DNA from: Asparagopsis taxiformis
Taxonomy: Eukaryota > Rhodophyta > Florideophyceae > Bonnemaisoniales > Bonnemaisoniaceae
DNA length: 64,000 nt
Direction: 5' to 3'
Assembly (NCBI GenBank): GCA_030407315.1
Contig: JALQPE010002860.1
Coordinates: forward strand, 1 to 64,000
The notes under the pieces are model-generated. The model ran no database searches. It was not told the DNA's origin and saw only the letters and a program-made list of their open reading frames with translations. Shown one piece after another: positions 20,269 through 30,266 of the stretch (position 1 is the first letter of the stretch; every line of letters begins with the position of its first letter). Position numbers and translations under genes: made by a program.

Positions 20269-20718
20269 ATGCCTCTCTCAAACAATGAAACCACGGACAG
20301 TACTACTGCCTCCGAATCGAAGGAGCTCAAAACAGAGGACACGAGCGAAGAGATTTCGCAACTCGCAGAAAAACTTCACTGCCCTGAAAAAATGGGTGAT
20401 ATTATTGGGAGTGAATTTCATGACGTAATGGACTATGTTATGGAAACCATGGACCAAGACAGCGACAAGGAGGAATGTGCGTGCGAACCTCCTGGACAAG
20501 GAATGTCCGATCTGGCGATGACCATCGTATCCCAGAAGTACGGACAGAATATTTGTCCCTTTTGCCGCGGCCCGCTTCTCCCAAACGAGCATGGAGTGGA
20601 TGACATAAGATACTCGTGGATGCCTATTCACAGGATTTGTTTCGATCTGTGGAACTTGTCAAGGAGGCGTGCATGCGAAGCTTGCAAGGCTCTCGAAAAG
20701 AAACCCATCAAGGATTAA
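20269..20718 (+). CDS. Small unknown protein with a C-terminal zinc-binding cluster
   Basis: The frame opens at 20104, but the ATG at 20269 has a better context (ACCATGC) and gives a 149-residue protein starting MPLSNNETT. The N-terminal half is acidic and Ser/Thr-rich. The C-terminal ~60 residues contain paired cysteines: CPFCRGPLL, then IHRICFDLW, then CEACKALEKK. Two CxxC pairs and an HxxC make a zinc-ribbon or RING-like fold likely. Spacing is not that of a standard RING finger, so no ligase activity is claimed. Looks like a free-standing host gene. Confidence 0.55.
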   Translation: MPLSNNETTDSTTASESKELKTEDTSEEISQLAEKLHCPEKMGDIIGSEFHDVMDYVMETMDQDSDKEECACEPPGQGMSDLAMTIVSQKYGQNICPFCRGPLLPNEHGVDDIRYSWMPIHRICFDLWNLSRRRACEACKALEKKPIKD

Positions 20719-21240
20719 ACGACACGAGGCAGGCCCTGAGATGAATCATTTCATTTGTACCCAGAATGTATGATACAAGTAGTTTGAAAGGTAGGTAGAG
20801 TTTTGTTCTTTTGTCGTATCGTCTGCAACCACAACACATGTAAATATTCGTTGAGAAGTGAAGAACTACCCGTCTGAAATTCCACCTGGTATCGTTTATC
20901 ACAGTTAGAGCTCTTTCTGAAGATGACGGTCCCCATTTTCAACATGAAGGTTTTTGCAATGATTCATGCTCTTCCAGTGCTGCATTGACTTTGTGCAGCA
21001 GGTCAAGCGATCTCTTTTTCGATCCCCTAATCGATGGACCAAAAACCCGAAATGAAAGAATGTCGGTGCGAGTCACCTGCGGACAGAATTTCCGAACTGG
21101 TGTAGGTGGTCGTATTTATACACTGTGAAAAATATATTTGTGAAAAGTTTTGAAAATATCGGATCTGAATGAATTATTTTCCTGCATGGCCATGAAGAAT
21201 AAATTATTTGAATAATTTTCAATATTCCCCAACGAATGTT
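20719..21240. other. AT-rich intergenic stretch, nothing recognised
   Basis: Gap of about 520 bases between the zinc-cluster gene and the copia-3 LTR. Only short spurious frames. Confidence 0.5.
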
Positions 21241-21428
21241 TGTTGGACAATGGTAGCTCCTCGCATACCTTCTCTTTGTGAGGACCAATCTCGCCTCCTC
21301 ACAGCAATGCACCCATTATCAAATAACACCTAGAGATCTCAATTACAAATGAACTATTCCATCAATACTTATAGCACCGGACGCCGGATCAATAAACAAA
21401 AGGGTCATCGGACTCTCAAGACTTCACA
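21241..21428 (+). repeat. copia-3 5' LTR
   Basis: Begins TGTTGGACAATGG, ends GACTTCACA and is followed directly by the primer-binding site at 21429. The start is set by the TG end and by similarity to the reverse LTR copy; it may be off by a few bases. Confidence 0.7.
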
Positions 21429-21537
21429 GGTTATGGTCCCATCGCTACCTGACGACACACCTCGACATCTCCGCTATCTTCCCTTCATCACGAACCGATC
21501 TATCTCACTATCCGCATCTTCCGATCCATCTCACAAC

Positions 21538-22915
21538 ATGACTGACAACACCTCACCGTCCACCGACTCCCCCACCATCAGCTTTCCTGCACTGACCACG
21601 CTCATCCCCGAAAATCCCAATCCGTGGTTTTCTACTCTTCACGGTACCGCCACCGCCCACGGCGTATCCATACATTTAGCATCCGAAACGTCCCTACAGG
21701 ACAACAATTCTCATCACCGTACTCAGCACGCCCTCACAGCCCTCATTATATCATCACTCCCAGCCACCGTCGCCACGAGAGTGGTGAAGCGCAACATGTC
21801 TTCCAATACACCCTTCCAACTTCTCCAACGCATCGAAGAAGAAATTGCCACCAACACACCCGCCGATCACCAATCCCTCCGCAGAGAAGCTGAGTCTATC
21901 CGCTTCCTCGACCACACCACCATCAACGACTACATATCCACTCATGCATCCCTCCGCGACCGCATGATATCCGCGAACTACCCACTCATCAACGACTAAG
22001 CAACCACCGTCGACCTCATGCTCACAGGGCTGAAACATTCCCGCAAAGGCATCGAAATGGGAAAGCTCCTAGCCGGAAACACCCCAAGATCCATCAAAGA
22101 ATTCTCCCTACGCATGCACAACCTTCAAGACTTCATACACCTTGAAGAAGAACCCCACCCACAGATCATCCCGCAGAAACACACACACACCTTCTACAAC
22201 CATCTCCCTCCACCCCGAGACCGACGCCGAGTCACACCAGCACCCCGCCATCCGTGCTCCTACCACACCTCTCTCGGATTCAAACCGCTGCACTCTGACT
22301 CCCAATGCCGCCACCCCCACCACCCAAATAACACATCATCAAGCCCCCACAACCGCCCTAAAAGCCTCCCCAGGCGCGACAACCACGCAAAAAGCGCCCT
22401 TTTCATGCATACTATGAACCCAGAAATGGAACCACTGCCAACTACGCACCAATCCACCGACGGTACGTTTATACTAGACTCCGGCGCACATCCCTCCCAC
22501 GTCACCCGCCCAACCATGGCAATGCACCCCATCCGAAAGCCGTCTGCCTCCGTCACAGCAGCTAACCAAGCCGTACCTTGCACACACAGAGGAGTCCTCC
22601 ACTTAAAATCCCCACTGGCACGCATTTCCATCCCAGCGGTTGCCAACCCATCCATCTCCCCAACCTCCTCTCCGTTCACGACCTAGCCCAAGAATATGGA
22701 GAAGTCACCTTCACACCCTCACGTGCTTTCGTCATCAACACCATACATCCCACACGACCCCGCATCGTGCTTACAGCGGAATGGCGCAACATGTACTGTG
22801 TCCGTGACACACACATAGATACAGAGCCAGGAACCACACATAAAGAAATCTCCACCCCACTCCCTGCAAAAGGCGCGCGCTGTATCCCCACCCCACGACA
22901 GAAGCCCGCAAAAGC
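21538..22915 (+). pseudogene. copia-3 Gag-protease remnant
   Basis: Starts MTDNTSPSTD at ATG 21538. The Gag region (LRREAESIRF, LRDRMISANYP) aligns with the copia-1 Gag (LRRRAEQLKH, LRNIMLQSAFP). TAA 21997-21999 interrupts at the position where copia-1 has DEQTTVQF; the frame then stays open to the protease active site FILDSGAHPSHV. A second lesion, a frame change near 22650, precedes NLLSVHDLAQEYGEVTF, the conserved post-protease segment. Cut off at 22915. Two lesions plus truncation make it non-functional. Confidence 0.85.
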
Positions 22916-23721
22916 TGTGACGCAATTTATTTCGTCGACGCGCGCGCGTACGCTGCGATTGCGTCGGGATGAATTCGCGTGCATCTATCTTAGTTAGTTA
23001 GTAAGCGAACGTACGCGTGGCGTTCTGATTACGTGTCACGGAGCGTGGATGCAAGCGCGTGCGCGCGTACGTTGCCACGAAACCGCGAGCCCGGCGCCAC
23101 GTGTAGCGCTTTTTACGAATTTCCCTTTTATTTCCCTTTTTGGGTTTTTTATGACGAAAGTCTTTTTCCCAAAATATTTCCCTTTTTGCGTGCGAGCGAG
23201 CGGCCGCCGGGCGGCCACGTAAGGACAACCTGTCCTGAGTAGTTAGCTACTAATGGTCGTTCTACTTCGCACCTTACCAATAAACAACCAGCATCTTCGC
23301 AGCTTCGAGTTAAGCGTTTAGCGAATCGCGAGGACCGATTGCGTTACAACGTTGCGTGCGGGTTGCTCACGATCGCCGACGTTCGCGTGCGCGCTGCGCA
23401 TAAACCGATCGTCGAACCGCGTCGCACCGCGATAGCGCGCGTTGCGTCGCACGCTACTAGGCCAGGGATTTACGACCCCTGTGTGGATCGCGTTGTGCTC
23501 GAGTTTACTCTGTGATCTCACCCTGAGATCACGGCTTGCGCCGGACCGCGAATCCCGTGTTGCGATCGTTCCCTACGCGTTCCACCGTTGTACCACCCGT
23601 TCGCCAGCGCGACCGAGCGACGCGCGAACGCAAGTTCAACCAGCGCGTTACGGTTCACCACGCCCTGACACGGCTGCAATTCTAGAACTCCCTTAGCGAT
23701 CGCCACCCCGCTGGTCCTACA
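22916..23721 (+). repeat. Stand-alone gypsy-type LTR (806 bp)
   Basis: Begins TGTGACGCAATTTA and ends GGTCCTACA. Over its length it is the reverse complement of the LTR at 29304-30092, with scattered differences, so it belongs to the same or a sister family. No gypsy coding sequence adjoins it. The flanking 5-mers (aaagc and caaac) do not match, so it is either an old solo LTR or a recombination product that removed the right part of copia-3. Confidence 0.88.
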
Positions 23722-23954
23722 CAAACCCCTACTCTAATCCCTGCAATACAACTCTGGCTTCTGTCGCCATCCTCACGTCCCCTCGCGAGATATCGGCGGC
23801 GTGTCGGTTCCAGAATTTCCGATTTCGAATTTATTGGCGCCGCGTGGACTTTGGAGGGCGTGGACTTCCAGTCCGCCCTTTGATCGTCGAAAACTTTCCC
23901 CACTCATCTTTTTCCATTCTCCCTGCTCTCCCTTTTCTCTTCACCTCACAAGTA

Positions 23955-26900
23955 ATGGCAGAAGTACGACGGCGACATGGGCTCGCCGTAACACGCAGCG
24001 AAAATGGACCAACAGAACCGCATGATTTGTACGGAGACGGAACAATTCTCTGGGTGGATCCGGCGCGCGTTGTTTCAATTCCAGCGACTGAAGGGGCTGC
24101 CACCCCTGCCTCTGATATTCCCCGTGGAACGCACCTAAACTTCGATGCTCTCTATCTGTACGGTACCATAGCGGAAAACGGGGACGTTACCCTGGTTGGA
24201 GGTATGGACGTGTGCGAAGAGATATTGTCACGCCCCCGAACCAAAACTTCAAGGAATTTACTCCGCATGTGCTATGAGTCTATTTCCACCAAACCGCATA
24301 CGCTTGCCTTGATTCTGTATCACATTCTGGAGAGCGAAAGGACAATTCCGTTCTACGAAAGTGTGTCAATTGTAGCTTACATGCGGGACTGCTGGCATAA
24401 TAGAGAGAAGGACGAGGATAACGTTCCACTCGAAGAACGTTCACTCTCAGCGTTCCGAAGGGCTGTGGGCAGTCTGTACAGATTCAATCTACCATCTCTA
24501 GAAGCCATCGTAACCGTTGATAGGTGGTTTTCATATGCGTACCACCACCACACGTTTAATATTGTGCAATCATTGCGGAACTTCACGAGTACTGGTGGTG
24601 ATGGCAATACAGAGCTTGATACAAGAGTATGGGATCTGTTTCTTACCAGCTGTGGGATGCAGGATTTGTCGGTATCGTTCTTTATTCCGGTGTACATCAA
24701 TGAGCGTGATGAGCCAAGGGGTGTAGAAATTTCAACGAAAACCTCCCAGAGTCCTCGTCCCTCAGGTCCAGTGTTCTATGAATACCACAACCATAACACA
24801 CAGGAAAGGACAGCTATTGGACGAGATGCGTACTCCAGACAAACTCTGGCTTGTCAATTCTTTGTTTCACACGTTCAGGAAAGGGCTACAGATCATGGTA
24901 ACTGGGCAACTCCAAGATATTCCCCGTCTTTCCGGAAAGTTGTATTTCTCATGGGATTGATTCAGATGGATCGAGACTGGAAGTTGCGAGTAGAAACGCG
25001 CCCACGACAACGGACAAGAACCAGGTCTGCGGCTAGATTGACAGCGCTAATCAAGAAGGACAGTCCTTTTACGGCACAGCGTCTGGGATATGGGGTTCAT
25101 CAGGTTCTGGCAGCATGGGATGAGTTGGCAAAATCCTTGGGGTCAGGCGGTGCAGAAGAGCTCCTACAACCTTACCTTCTTTACGACCAGAGACTGTTTA
25201 CGTACCACGTCCTGGACTCGGAAAATAGGGGCTTTTCACCGCTTCGAGAGCTGAAGACCTTGTTGCATGGCAGAGGAGCTGTTCGAAGAGTGCAACACTC
25301 GGCAAGCATTTCAAGTGCTGCTGTCCATCGTACGCTGCTGCAAGACGCTCAGATGCGCCTCTGTGCAAAGTCATTCTGGGAACACTTAATGGCAATATGT
25401 CGCAATGACAAATTGTTCGACCTATCTGTCTTGGCTCCGCAAGATATACCGTTCATACAGAGCTTCCAGCCGTCCCCCGGTTCCCCGGTTTCCGGGAGGT
25501 TCACGACTATTCCGGCACTGGCGATGGTGGAAAGGCAGCTCACAGCGTTCAGCCTCACAGAAGAGCCGCAATCAACGCCCGACCCTAATGAGAGCTGTTC
25601 AGAGAAATAGAGACGACAGCTTCTCCAGTGCGGGAATCTTCGGTAACCCGACAGGTGTCGGAAGCCGTGGCCGCGAACCCGACTAAGCGTAGGCGTCTAG
25701 AGGTCAGTACGATCGGTGCAGCAAGCTCAGGGGCTAACCCGGCTAGCAGCAGCACCGGTCCAAACGAAGCTGATGTGAACTCCATGCGGGTCGAAGAGGA
25801 AGTGTTAATTCCTGCGGAACTGGAGAACATGAAAGGATGTTTCCTACATACATTCAACTGTAGTTTCCGAGACCTTCTGAAAAACTACGACGCCGTTGAC
25901 AATCCTGGTAAGTCGCAAATCCGGGAAGGTGCTCAGTTGGTCCTCACTGACCCGCCGTACAATACTAGGCGTATGTCCGGCTGAGGAAACTCTGGTTACG
26001 ATGTCCTCCGTCAGGAAGAAATCGAAGGCACGGTAGCTGAAATTTCCAAGGTGACGCGCAAGGGTGGTCATGTTCTCATATTCACATCTGCTGCTCTGTT
26101 CTACAATTGGGTTTACGAGCTCCGCAAAGTGAAGTACTCTGCCGGCTATCCTATGTTTGCCGTTGATTCGCAGCCTATTTTGTGTACTCGGAGTCCGACA
26201 CATTTCACATCCCCCCGTATCGTATCACGACAAGTTTGTTGAATATGGTGGAGTTGGTCGTACATGCCACCAAGCTCGGCAAGGGGAGAGAAGGCTGGGG
26301 GATGGTTAATTACCGAAATGCCGGATACATACCTTCTAGATTCAAGGCTTGGACAAATGTCATCAATATCCCGCGGATCACTGCGTCGGAGACGCTGAAA
26401 TATATGGACAAGGACAAGAAGAAGGTTACGTTGCGCCCCGAGCAGAAGACCGTCGCTCTCATGCAAGAGCTCATTGGGCGTTTCTCAAACCAGGGCGACT
26501 TGGTTGTTGACATGTTTGCTGGAACTTTCTCCACTGCTGTTGCATGCCTGACGATGCACCATGGTCAGTACAGGAGGTTTGTCGGGTGTGAGAAGTTCAA
26601 GGATTGCTACGAACTGTCTCTTCCTAGAGTCAACGTCGCATTTCTCCACCAGGTCTCTATTGGGAACTTTGCCCAGCAGTCCACGACTGCCCTACAGCAG
26701 CTGGCTTCTGCTCGTCTGGGAACTTCGGAAGAGAGTTCATCATTGAAGACAACCTCAAAAGTGCCCATTTCAACCAAACTTCCGCCCCACCTCATCAGCT
26801 TTTTTACTGGCATCTGGTGCATTCCGGACCAGCACAAGGAGTTGACAGAACAACCCATTGATAAGTGGCCACAATCGCTGCTGGGTTTGTTATCTACCGT

Positions 26901-27435
26901 GGATATTAAAACCCTGCTGTCAATAGACGCGATGGCACACAATGTATACGTTGCAGCGTCAACGATTCCTTCGGCTGGTGACGGCCTGTTTGCAAGAGTG
27001 GATATTGATCCTGGAGATATCGTAGGGTACTATTTCGGGTCTGTGGTTTACAAGGATTTGTACAAGGCGAAGTTGAAGACTTTCGGTACTGGACCTACTT
27101 CCTTCTCGATTGAGCGTTTCCAGAAGTACGCTGTTCAAATTAAGGATGCGAATGTGAAATGTCTGATGCCATCCACGTCTGCAAGTCCAATCTTCATTGT
27201 TCCATTCGAGTATTGTGTGGCATCGAAAATCAACGACCCAACGTTTGTGGACTCAGCGGAGGGAACTGAGCGTCCGTCGCGTTCTGCTAATGTTAGTTTC
27301 TCTTCCCCCATACAAGAAGTTCTTGATGAGACCTCTGTATCAACCTATCAAGTTGTATGCATCACTGCCAATGTGCCCATTTCAGCTGGCTCAGAGTTAT
27401 TCATCGAGTACGGACACGAATACTTTTCCGTATAA
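23955..27435 (+). pseudogene. ParB-like / amino-DNA methyltransferase / SET fusion protein, copy 1 (broken)
   Basis: First of two homologous genes. Start chosen at ATG 23955 (MAEVRRRHGLAV). The N-terminal ~200 residues correspond to the ParB-like part of copy 2, but its DGxHR signature is replaced by GGMDVC. A central segment (GYGVHQVLAAWDELAK) is shared with copy 2. The methyltransferase follows: motif IV LVLTDPPYNTRR (25949-25960 encode DPPY), TLRPEQKTVALMQEL, then motif I DMFAGTFSTAVACL (~26510). DPPY plus the order IV-X-I suggests a beta-class N6-adenine (or N4-cytosine) DNA methyltransferase of bacterial type. A SET domain ends it: AGDGLFARVDI, GYYFGS, INDP, ELFIEYGHEYF. Lesions: frame change near 25600, TGA 25982-25984 where copy 2 has Arg, frame change near 26200. 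Confidence 0.82.
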
Positions 27436-27582
27436 CCAGTACACTGTCAGGAGAAATGTTGAGAAGTAAATGTTTTCCCATCTTCCTTTAAACTCTGTTC
27501 ATAGAATTGTAGTTCAAGTACGTGTATGTGAGCCAGGAGGGAAAGCCTTGCACAGGTCCCCTAAACGACGTAAAATCCTAGC

Positions 27583-27704
27583 GTAAAATTTGGTAATTTT
27601 TTTGGCTGTGAAATCACTGCAGTAAAAAGCGATCTAGCTTGTGCACTTAGGTAGATCGCTTTTTACTGCAGTAATTTCAGAGCCAAAAAAATTACCAAAT
27701 TTTA
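27583..27704. repeat. Foldback (hairpin) element, ~55-bp arms
   Basis: Left arm starts GTAAAATTTGGTAATTTTTT and runs to GCGATCTA. A short loop follows (GCTTGTGCACTTAGG), then the near-perfect inverted right arm ending AAATTTTAC. It contains two ACTGCAGTAAAAAGCG units facing each other. Structure like a small foldback MITE. Located just after the SET-coding 3' end. Confidence 0.85.
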
Positions 27705-28168
27705 CAGTCTAGCTCGTGGCGCCTGTGGCACTTGCCTTGCACATCTCCCCTCATACCGCGGACCAATACCCTCTGTTCCCGGCACCTCAACCATCGGAAC
27801 ACAAGCTAGCGAGCAATGCAATGTAGTTGTTCCTCTACTTTTCCATCGCTATATTCACCCAGATGTACATGAACTAATCTAAATGCACCGTATGGTAATG
27901 CACGAAGCATGACCACGAAGACATGTTCTGGTCTGTCCCTTAGTGGAGCTACTTGCGCCTACGAGCAAACAATCGTGACACCCACAAGGTGTGGTACAGA
28001 ACCATCATACACAGTCGAGCTGCGTCAAAGACCGTTTATTGTAGAAAGTAAACGTAAGCCATACCGTTTTGCTTAATAACATCATTGAAGCAACGGTCGT
28101 GTTGAGTGCAGACTAGAGCTCAGACTAGAGCAGTCGCCGAAAAGGCGCCACAGCTGCCACAAGCTAGA

Positions 28169-28256
28169 CTGTAAAATTTGGTAATTTTTTTGGCTCTGAA
28201 ATTACTGCAGTAAAAAGCGATCTACCTAAGTGCACAAGCTAGATCGCTTTTTACTG
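28169..28256. repeat. Second, truncated foldback copy in inverse orientation
   Basis: Same arms and loop as 27583-27704, but the loop reads as its reverse complement (CCTAAGTGCACAAGC) and the right arm stops at TTTTTACTG. The flanks (GGCGCCACAG...AGCTAGACTG) match the inverted right flank of the first copy, so the two form a larger inverted repeat. Confidence 0.82.
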
Positions 28257-28282
28257 CCACTACGGTGTTGAGAATGAAAAAA

Positions 28283-28627
28283 GACAGTAAATTTACTGTC
28301 TGAGACAGTAAAAATTACTGTCTGGCCAAGACAGTGCGCGGAGACAGTAAAATTTACTGTCTGGAAATTTCAGAATACTGCTGCAGCAGTAAACTGGCAC
28401 GAAATCTGGAAAGTACCAAAAACAGTAAGATTTACTGTCCAGAACAGTAAATTTTACTGTCCGGAAGTGTTTCCGCCAGACAGTATGTGCAGACAGTACA
28501 TTTTACTGTCTGAGGCAATGCATTGTATTGTATTACTGCACTGTCTGGGTAAATCTGTAGGCAGTAGTGTAGATAGCAAATTGTATTGTCTGCGGGTAGT
28601 ACCGTGCATTGGTTCACAACACTGTCT
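28283..28627. repeat. Array of CAGTAAA...TTTACTG palindromes (array 1)
   Basis: About ten imperfect inverted units such as GACAGTAAATTTACTGTC and AACAGTAAATTTTACTGTCC, each a small hairpin, separated by variable spacers. It lies ~540 bp upstream of gene B copy 1. Related arrays occur at 53134-53475, upstream of gene B copy 2, and at the right window edge. Confidence 0.85.
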
Positions 28628-29165
28628 GGTGGAGTGGACTTGAGAGGAAATATGGAGCATAGTGTTGGTGTGAAGGTAAATATTGGAATGGTGTGTGGTA
28701 TACGACTGTAGTAATTGTGATAGAGTTTAACAGATAGTTGGGTGCGGGGAAGCTAGATGCTGAATAGGACGTTGTAGAAAGAAATATTGAGAGAACAAAA
28801 CATATCTGGTTTGTCTCACCGTAAGGAGAGAAAGTACAGAGTAGACTATATTATGTTGAGTTTAGCATTTCAAATTATACCTATCTCTCTTTGTAGTGGA
28901 AGTGTCGAGTAGGAGACGTCAGTCTTGTAGCGAGGTGAGGTATGCACAGGACGTGGGTGGTGGGAAAGGAAGGAATGAGCACCATCCACCTCAAAATTAT
29001 GAAAAATAACCGTTACGGAGCACTGAGAAGCATTATTATTATGTAGAGTAGAACAGGATGGATGCATCCACTGAGATGATATTTGCTACAACATTGCTGT
29101 ACTAAGCGTCACATCCTTACTTCAAAGTACTTCTCCTTTTAGCAAACTCCAATTGCAAGTTCGAG
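28628..29165. other. Leader between array 1 and gene B copy 1
   Basis: AT-rich; no gene recognised. Position suggests promoter of gene B copy 1. Confidence 0.4.
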
Positions 29166-29303
29166 ATGAATCCCGAAACTTCCGTAAGCATCGCTGCGTT
29201 TTCTGAAACAACGCGTGAAGGCTTTGCAAACATCACTGCAGAGCTTAAATTCCTGAGTGATAAAATGGATGCCGTCGAGAAGGGCACCATTGAATAGCGC
29301 GAG
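29166..29303 (+). pseudogene. Gene family B copy 1, N-terminal fragment cut by the gypsy element
   Basis: Starts MNPETSVSIAAFSE and contains REGFANITAELKFLSDKMDAVE, which aligns with REGFRTVTGEVRRIRERMDEID near the N-terminus of gene B copy 2 (53805). A short heptad-like coiled coil is likely. The sequence is cut at 29303 by the LTR of the gypsy element and the gene resumes at 42024. A TAG just before the junction and a one-base phase difference mean the gene was probably already damaged, or has lost ~50 residues relative to copy 2. Confidence 0.65.
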
Positions 29304-30092
29304 TGTAGGACCAGCCGGGACGGAGGTCACTAGGAGAGTTCTAGAATCGCTTGCCGTGTCAGGGCGTAGTGAACCGGATCGCGCTGGTGAACTTGCGTTT
29401 CGCACGTCGCGCGGTCGCGGTGGTGAACGGGTGGTACAACGGCGGAACGCGTAGGGAACGATCGCAACACGGGATTCGCGGGCCGGCGCAAGCCGTGATC
29501 TCAGGGTGAGATCACCGAGTAAACTCGAGCACAACGCGATCCACACAGGGGTCGTAAATCCCTGGCCTAGTGGCGTGCGACGCAACGCGCGCTATTGCGG
29601 TGCGACGCGGTTCGACGATCGGTCTATGCGCAGCGCGCACGCGAACGTCGGCGATCGTGAGCAACCCGCACGCAACGTTTCAACGCAATCGGTCCTCGCG
29701 ATTCGCTAAACGCTTAACTCGTAGCTGCGAAGATGCTGACTGTTTATTGGTAAAGTGCGAAGCAGAACGACCATTAATAGCTAACTACTCAGGACAGGTT
29801 GTCCTTGCGCGGCCGGCCGGCGGCCGCTCGCTCGCACGCAAAAGGGAAATATTTGGGAAAAAGACTTTCGTCATAAAAAACCCAAAAAGGGAAAATAAAG
29901 GGAAATTCGCAAAAGGCGCTACACGTGGCGCCAAGCTCGCAATCGTACGCGTTCGCGCAAGCGAGCCGTGACACGTAATTGTATCGCCACGCGTACGCTC
30001 GCTTACTAACTAACTAAACGCGGATGCACGCGGACTCAACGCGACGCATCGCTCCGACCCGCGCGCGCACTTGCAACATAAATTGCATCACA
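29304..30092 (-). repeat. Gypsy 3' LTR (789 bp)
   Basis: On the reverse strand it begins TGTGATGCAATTTATG and ends TCCTACA. The orientation is fixed by the adjacent polypurine tract. Homologous over its length to the stand-alone LTR at 22916-23721, and over its last 116 bp to 41907-42022. Confidence 0.9.
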
Positions 30093-30102
30093 CTCCCCCC
30101 GA
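30093..30102 (-). promoter_or_regulatory. Gypsy polypurine tract
   Basis: Reverse strand CGGGGGGAG stands directly before the TGTG start of the 3' LTR, the expected place for the plus-strand primer. Confidence 0.75.
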
Positions 30103-30266
30103 CTAACATCACAGCGCGTCCTCGCGCGTCATCTTCTTTCCTCACGTGCTCTTCCGTTTCCTTCGTTCTACTCTTTTCGTCTGCAGCCTCTCCTCTTTTG
30201 TTCCATCTCCTTCTTCCTTCTCTCTTGCCACCCGCGTTCGCCATCATCCTTACCGATTCGCACGCC

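Larger units (their letters stand above)
21241..22915 (+). mobile_element. Decayed Ty1/copia element (copia-3), 5' part only
   Basis: Retains a 5' LTR (21241-21428), a primer-binding site (GGTTATGGTCCCATCGC), gag and the start of protease. It ends at 22915, exactly where a gypsy-type LTR begins; integrase, RT, RNase H and 3' LTR are missing. Related to but distinct from copia-1 and copia-2, and to the reverse LTR at 15409-15566. Confidence 0.85.
27436..28282. other. Spacer after methyltransferase/SET copy 1
   Basis: No gene seen. It contains two foldback repeats in opposite orientation (27583-27704 and 28169-28256) and leads into the CAGTA palindrome array. Confidence 0.6.

Noticed and set aside
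28283..28627. Palindrome array read as CRISPR or rho-independent terminators
   Set aside because: Units are variable hairpins without constant spacing or U-tracts, in eukaryotic DNA.
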